DNA from: Flavobacteriales bacterium
Lineage (GTDB): Bacteria > Bacteroidota > Bacteroidia > Flavobacteriales_F > PHOS-HE28
NCBI GenBank assembly: GCA_020635715.1
Contig: JACJZG010000005.1
Location: 120,752 to 184,751, forward strand
Length of the DNA: 64,000 bases
Reading direction: 5' to 3'
Part shown: in pieces, positions 61,265 through 64,000 of the stretch
How the letters are laid out: each line of letters opens with the position of its first letter
How positions within the stretch are numbered: the first letter of the stretch is position 1
The notes under the pieces: generated by a model
The model's input: the letters and a program-made list of their open reading frames with translations, nothing else
Told to the model about the DNA's origin: nothing
Databases searched by the model: none
Program-made: the position numbers and the translations under genes

Positions 61265-61588
61265 TCAGCCTTCATCGTGCAACGTCGCGAGCAATTCCTT
61301 GATCTCGGCCAGTGCTTTCCGGTCGCCTGCCGCCTGCGCCCGTTCCGCACCCCGCTCGCAGGTGGTCATGGCCTCATCAAGGCGACCAAGGTCCGCCAGG
61401 ATCAATGCCAGCTGGTAGTAGCTCGGGACGTGGTCCGGCGCGTCCAGCAACAGTTCGGTGAGGTCCGCGGCCGCTTCCTTCATCGATCCGGCGCTCTTCA
61501 ATTCCAAGGCGATCGCGTACCTTAAGAAGAGGTCCGTGGGATCCTCTGCGAACATGGCACGCAGCTGTGCAAGACGGTCGGTGGTCAT
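61265..61588 (-). CDS. TPR-containing protein
   Basis: 107 residues, helical, with two to three TPR-like repeats: DPTDLFLRYAIALELKSAGS, VPSYYQLALILADLGRLDEA and MTTCERGAERAQAAGDRKAL. Cytosolic. Two bases separate its stop from the YdcF-like start, so they form one operon; TPRs may recruit a partner. A TAGCTTCG box lies 19 bases upstream. Confidence 0.85.
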   Translation of the reverse strand: MTTDRLAQLRAMFAEDPTDLFLRYAIALELKSAGSMKEAAADLTELLLDAPDHVPSYYQLALILADLGRLDEAMTTCERGAERAQAAGDRKALAEIKELLATLHDEG

Positions 61589-61607
61589 TCCTGGTCGGGC
61601 GGGACGA

Positions 61608-61615
61608 CGAAGCTA
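61608..61615 (-). promoter_or_regulatory. Promoter -7-like box TAGCTTCG
   Basis: TAGCTTCG on the minus strand, 19 bases before the TPR gene ATG. Confidence 0.4.
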
Positions 61616-61652
61616 CTCGCGTTCATCGGCTGTTCGTTGCGCATCGAAGCGG

Positions 61653-63167
61653 TCATTGGAGCTTCCGTAGGATCTCGCGCGACCGGTACCCGGGCGTGTG
61701 CACCAAGATCATCAGTGGGTCAGCTGCACGGACCAGGGCGCGTTGATCGCGGAAGGAGAGCGCGTGCGCCAGGTGCTCGCCGTTGCCGCCGACGATCAGT
61801 GCGTGCTCCACCACTTGGTCGCTGTCTTGGGCCCGCTGGAGGTCACGGCGATCGTGACCCACCATCCAGGTCATGGGTGCGTCAGGATGGAAGACGGGGA
61901 TGCCATATGCGAGGAATTGTGCGGTGAACCCATCGGAACCGCGTAGCAGGTAGATCGCATCGGCCTGGTTGTTCATGGCACGCTCCGCTACCAGTGCGCA
62001 TTTCGCGCGGATGGCCGCGACGGTTCGCGTGCGAACGGGCAGGCCATCCTGATGGAGCAAGGCCTCCGCGTACGTGGCGCGGGCAACGGCCATCCGCTGG
62101 ATCCCATGCGCGAGGGCGGCGATCGCGACCACCATCACGAGTGGAGCAAGGAGCGATCGCCGGATCTCCAACCTGCCCCAGCACCAGGCGAGCAACAGCG
62201 GCATGCCGAGGAAGATGCGGGAGAGCGGAAAGAAGATGGAATCGGAACCGTCGTGCACCTTGGCGAAGGAGAAGGAGAAGATGATCAAGGCCACGGCGGA
62301 GAGCGCGGACCACATCGCCGCCATCCTGCGTTGAACGAGGAGCAGGATGATCGCGCCGGTCAGGAGCACGAGTGCGATGGATGACGCTGTGCCGGCCAAG
62401 GGCGCGGTCCATGCGAAATGGAGGTTGAGCCGTTCAAAGGCCGTGGGGATCATGTACGGCTTGAAGTGCAGTCTCCAGTCGAAGATGGTGTTGGTGATCA
62501 CGCGTTCGTGAAAGAACCAGCGGGTGGCCAGCCAGATCAAGATCACCGGCAACGCTCCCATGAGCATGCCCGATACCGTGCCCTTTTCGCGCCGGTGCTT
62601 CACGAGGTGCTCCAAGCCCAGCGGAAGTGCCAGCAGGGCTGCGTTCGGGTTCACGAAGACAGCGAGGCCAAGGACGAAGGTGAGGAGGGCTCCGCGGAGC
62701 GTGAACGATCGTGCGCGTTGAATGAGCGGCACGGCGGCCAGGACCGCAAGGCCGTTCAACGCGGTGACCTGCAGGCCATGCTCCACGGGCAGGAGCAGTG
62801 GCATAGCCGCGAAGAGCATGGCAGGCCACCATTCACCGCGCTGCCGGTGGTGGAGGGCGAAGGCGAGGAAGGGCAGGATCGCCAGGAGGCCGAACAGCAC
62901 TGCGATCGTGGTCACCACATCGCATCCGGCCCATACGAAGGGCGCCGCCAGCCATGCTTCCAGCATCACCCCATAATCCTGGCCGTAGAAGAAGGGTTCG
63001 TGGAAGACGCCCTGGGCATAGTCAGTGGTCCCCAGCCACACCACCACGATGTCGTCGCTGGCATGGCCCATGGTGGTGTGCACCATCCAGGCCCGATCGA
63101 TCAGGGTGAAGGTCACGATCAACGCGAAGACCCACCGGAACGACCGTTCAACGTGCGTGGGTGACAT
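61653..63167 (-). CDS. Multi-pass membrane protein, possible glycosyltransferase
   Basis: 504 residues with about eleven predicted membrane helices in the first 380 and a soluble C-terminal domain (AVARATYAEALLHQDGLPVR ... ADAIYLLRGSDGFTAQFLAY). An acidic first loop (MGHASDDIVVVWLGTTDYAQ) and PFFYGQDYGVMLEAWLAAPF recall GT-C/GT39-type enzymes, but the key motifs are not clear, so the family is not assigned. The start lies 20 bases inside the 3' end of miaA, implying co-transcription. Confidence 0.65.
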   Translation of the reverse strand: MSPTHVERSFRWVFALIVTFTLIDRAWMVHTTMGHASDDIVVVWLGTTDYAQGVFHEPFFYGQDYGVMLEAWLAAPFVWAGCDVVTTIAVLFGLLAILPFLAFALHHRQRGEWWPAMLFAAMPLLLPVEHGLQVTALNGLAVLAAVPLIQRARSFTLRGALLTFVLGLAVFVNPNAALLALPLGLEHLVKHRREKGTVSGMLMGALPVILIWLATRWFFHERVITNTIFDWRLHFKPYMIPTAFERLNLHFAWTAPLAGTASSIALVLLTGAIILLLVQRRMAAMWSALSAVALIIFSFSFAKVHDGSDSIFFPLSRIFLGMPLLLAWCWGRLEIRRSLLAPLVMVVAIAALAHGIQRMAVARATYAEALLHQDGLPVRTRTVAAIRAKCALVAERAMNNQADAIYLLRGSDGFTAQFLAYGIPVFHPDAPMTWMVGHDRRDLQRAQDSDQVVEHALIVGGNGEHLAHALSFRDQRALVRAADPLMILVHTPGYRSREILRKLQ

Positions 63168-64000
63168 GGCTGATGACCCGTTCAGGGTCCGGCGGGAGGT
63201 GGGTCCAGGAGGGCTCGCGCCGCAACCAGGTGATCTGTCTCTTGGCGTAGTTGCGGGTGTGTTGTTTGATCAGGGCGATGGCTTGTTCGAGGCTGCCATG
63301 GCCGCTGAAATGTTGGAAGAGCTCCGTGTAGCCGACCGTGCGCAAGGCGTTGTGCAGGCGATGGGGGATCAGGCTCCGGGCCTCCGCCACCAGGCCTGCG
63401 GCCATCATGTGGTCCACACGGGCATCGATCCGCGCGTACAGCTCCGCACGCGGCAGTGCCATGGCCAGGCGCACAAGGTGGACATCGGTTCGGTCGGTGG
63501 GTGTGGTGCGTTGTTCGCTGTACGGTCGCCCTGTCGCCAGGCAGACCTCCAGCGCACGGATCACGCGATGGGGGTTGTGATGATCGATGCGGGCATGGGT
63601 ACCTGGATCAAGTTCCATCAACCGTGCGAGGAGAGGAGCGAGGCCGTCCTTCTTCCAGGTGGCCTGCAGTTCAGCGCGCCGATCAGGGTCACCGGTGGGT
63701 AAGGGGTCCAGCCCCTTGAGCAGGGCATCGATGTACAAGCCGCTTCCGCCCACCAGGATGGCGATGCCACGTTCCGCGAGGATCCGCTGCAGCACGGGTT
63801 CGGCCTCCCGCGCAAAGGTCCCCGCGCTCCATGTATCCTCGAGGGACAGGTGACCGAGGAAGTGATGGGGCACGCCCAGTAGTTCCTCTTCCAACGGCCG
63901 TGCCGTGCCGATGCGCATGGCCGCGTAGAACTGGCGCGAATCGGCGCTGATCACCTCCGTGCCGAGGTGCCTGGCCAGATCGGCTGCGACCTGCGTCTTC
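63148..64000 (-). CDS. miaA: tRNA dimethylallyltransferase MiaA (5' end off window)
   Basis: About 284 residues are visible; the frame is open to the window edge and the N-terminus with the P-loop is mostly missing, although KTQVAADLARHLGTEVISAD (end of the P-loop region and first substrate motif) is present. DSRQFYAAMRIGTARP, GVPHHFLGH, ILVGGSGLYIDALLKGLDPL and RQITWLRREPSW match MiaA in order. It adds dimethylallyl to N6 of A37 in tRNAs reading UNN codons. A GTG at 63954 is internal, not the start. Confidence 0.95.
   Translation of the reverse strand, partial: KTQVAADLARHLGTEVISADSRQFYAAMRIGTARPLEEELLGVPHHFLGHLSLEDTWSAGTFAREAEPVLQRILAERGIAILVGGSGLYIDALLKGLDPLPTGDPDRRAELQATWKKDGLAPLLARLMELDPGTHARIDHHNPHRVIRALEVCLATGRPYSEQRTTPTDRTDVHLVRLAMALPRAELYARIDARVDHMMAAGLVAEARSLIPHRLHNALRTVGYTELFQHFSGHGSLEQAIALIKQHTRNYAKRQITWLRREPSWTHLPPDPERVISHVTHAR

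Overview
The window reads as a chromosomal piece of a GC-rich member of the Bacteroidota, most likely order Flavobacteriales. Four things point there. At least six proteins look like type IX secretion (T9SS) cargo: an N-terminal signal peptide plus a C-terminal 'type A' sorting domain. There is a TonB-dependent receptor with a carboxypeptidase-like N-terminal domain. Start codons are preceded by boxes of the form TAnnTTTG or close variants rather than E. coli-type promoters. The neighbourhood DUF58 / trxA / dnaE is familiar from flavobacteria. GC is high by eye (around 60%) and codon third positions are strongly G/C, so many long antisense open frames are shadows. No plasmid, phage, transposase, integrase, CRISPR or rRNA gene was seen.

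Layout. 1-8 kb: partial secreted CotH-like protein, S9 peptidase lipoprotein, GT39-like membrane protein, GNAT enzyme, membrane protein and M42 peptidase, all on the minus strand. 7.8-8.7 kb: gene-free island with a pair of palindromic repeats and a (TC)n tract. 8.7-12 kb: plus-strand run of a frameshifted unknown gene, a T9SS protein, MnmD and a Nudix hydrolase. 12.3-18.7 kb: minus-strand unknown gene, MurQ, a T9SS-exported alpha/beta hydrolase behind a TonB-dependent receptor, and a DUF2214-like protein. 18.8-31.2 kb: beta-CASP metallohydrolase, two T9SS proteins, tryptophan 2,3-dioxygenase, alpha/beta hydrolase, CPBP protease, S4 and Gre-like proteins, UbiA-like protein and TerC. 31.4 kb: tRNA-Asp with a duplicated 3' end. 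31.6-37.3 kb: DUF58, unknown gene, trxA, dnaE. 37.3-46.3 kb: exported redox enzymes (intradiol dioxygenase-like, lysyl-oxidase-like and cupredoxin proteins), SDR, OsmC, NTF2-like, and a broken GH20 hexosaminidase. 46.4-48.3 kb: rpsP, rimM and a tRNA1(Val) methyltransferase-like gene. 48.5-54.5 kb: saccharopine dehydrogenase-like gene and a DUF4476 / CsgG-TPR / LPP20 / LPP20-like envelope cassette. 54.5-64 kb: DUF423, pckA, a degenerate S41 peptidase coupled to a BtuF-like lipoprotein, Mpo1-like, DinB-like, YdcF-like, TPR and membrane proteins, and partial miaA.

Functionally, housekeeping genes (dnaE, trxA, rpsP, rimM, miaA, mnmD, pckA, murQ) are interleaved with secreted and envelope genes. 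The points most worth attention are: a T9SS lysyl oxidase homologue that keeps its copper histidines and both cofactor-forming residues, next to a T9SS cupredoxin; the CsgG/LPP20 cassette; a recurring promoter box placed almost on top of start codons, suggesting short-leader or leaderless mRNAs; a tRNA-Asp 3'-end duplication that looks like an integration scar; and several frameshifts (dnaE tail, GH20, the 8.8-kb gene) that are either real decay or assembly errors.
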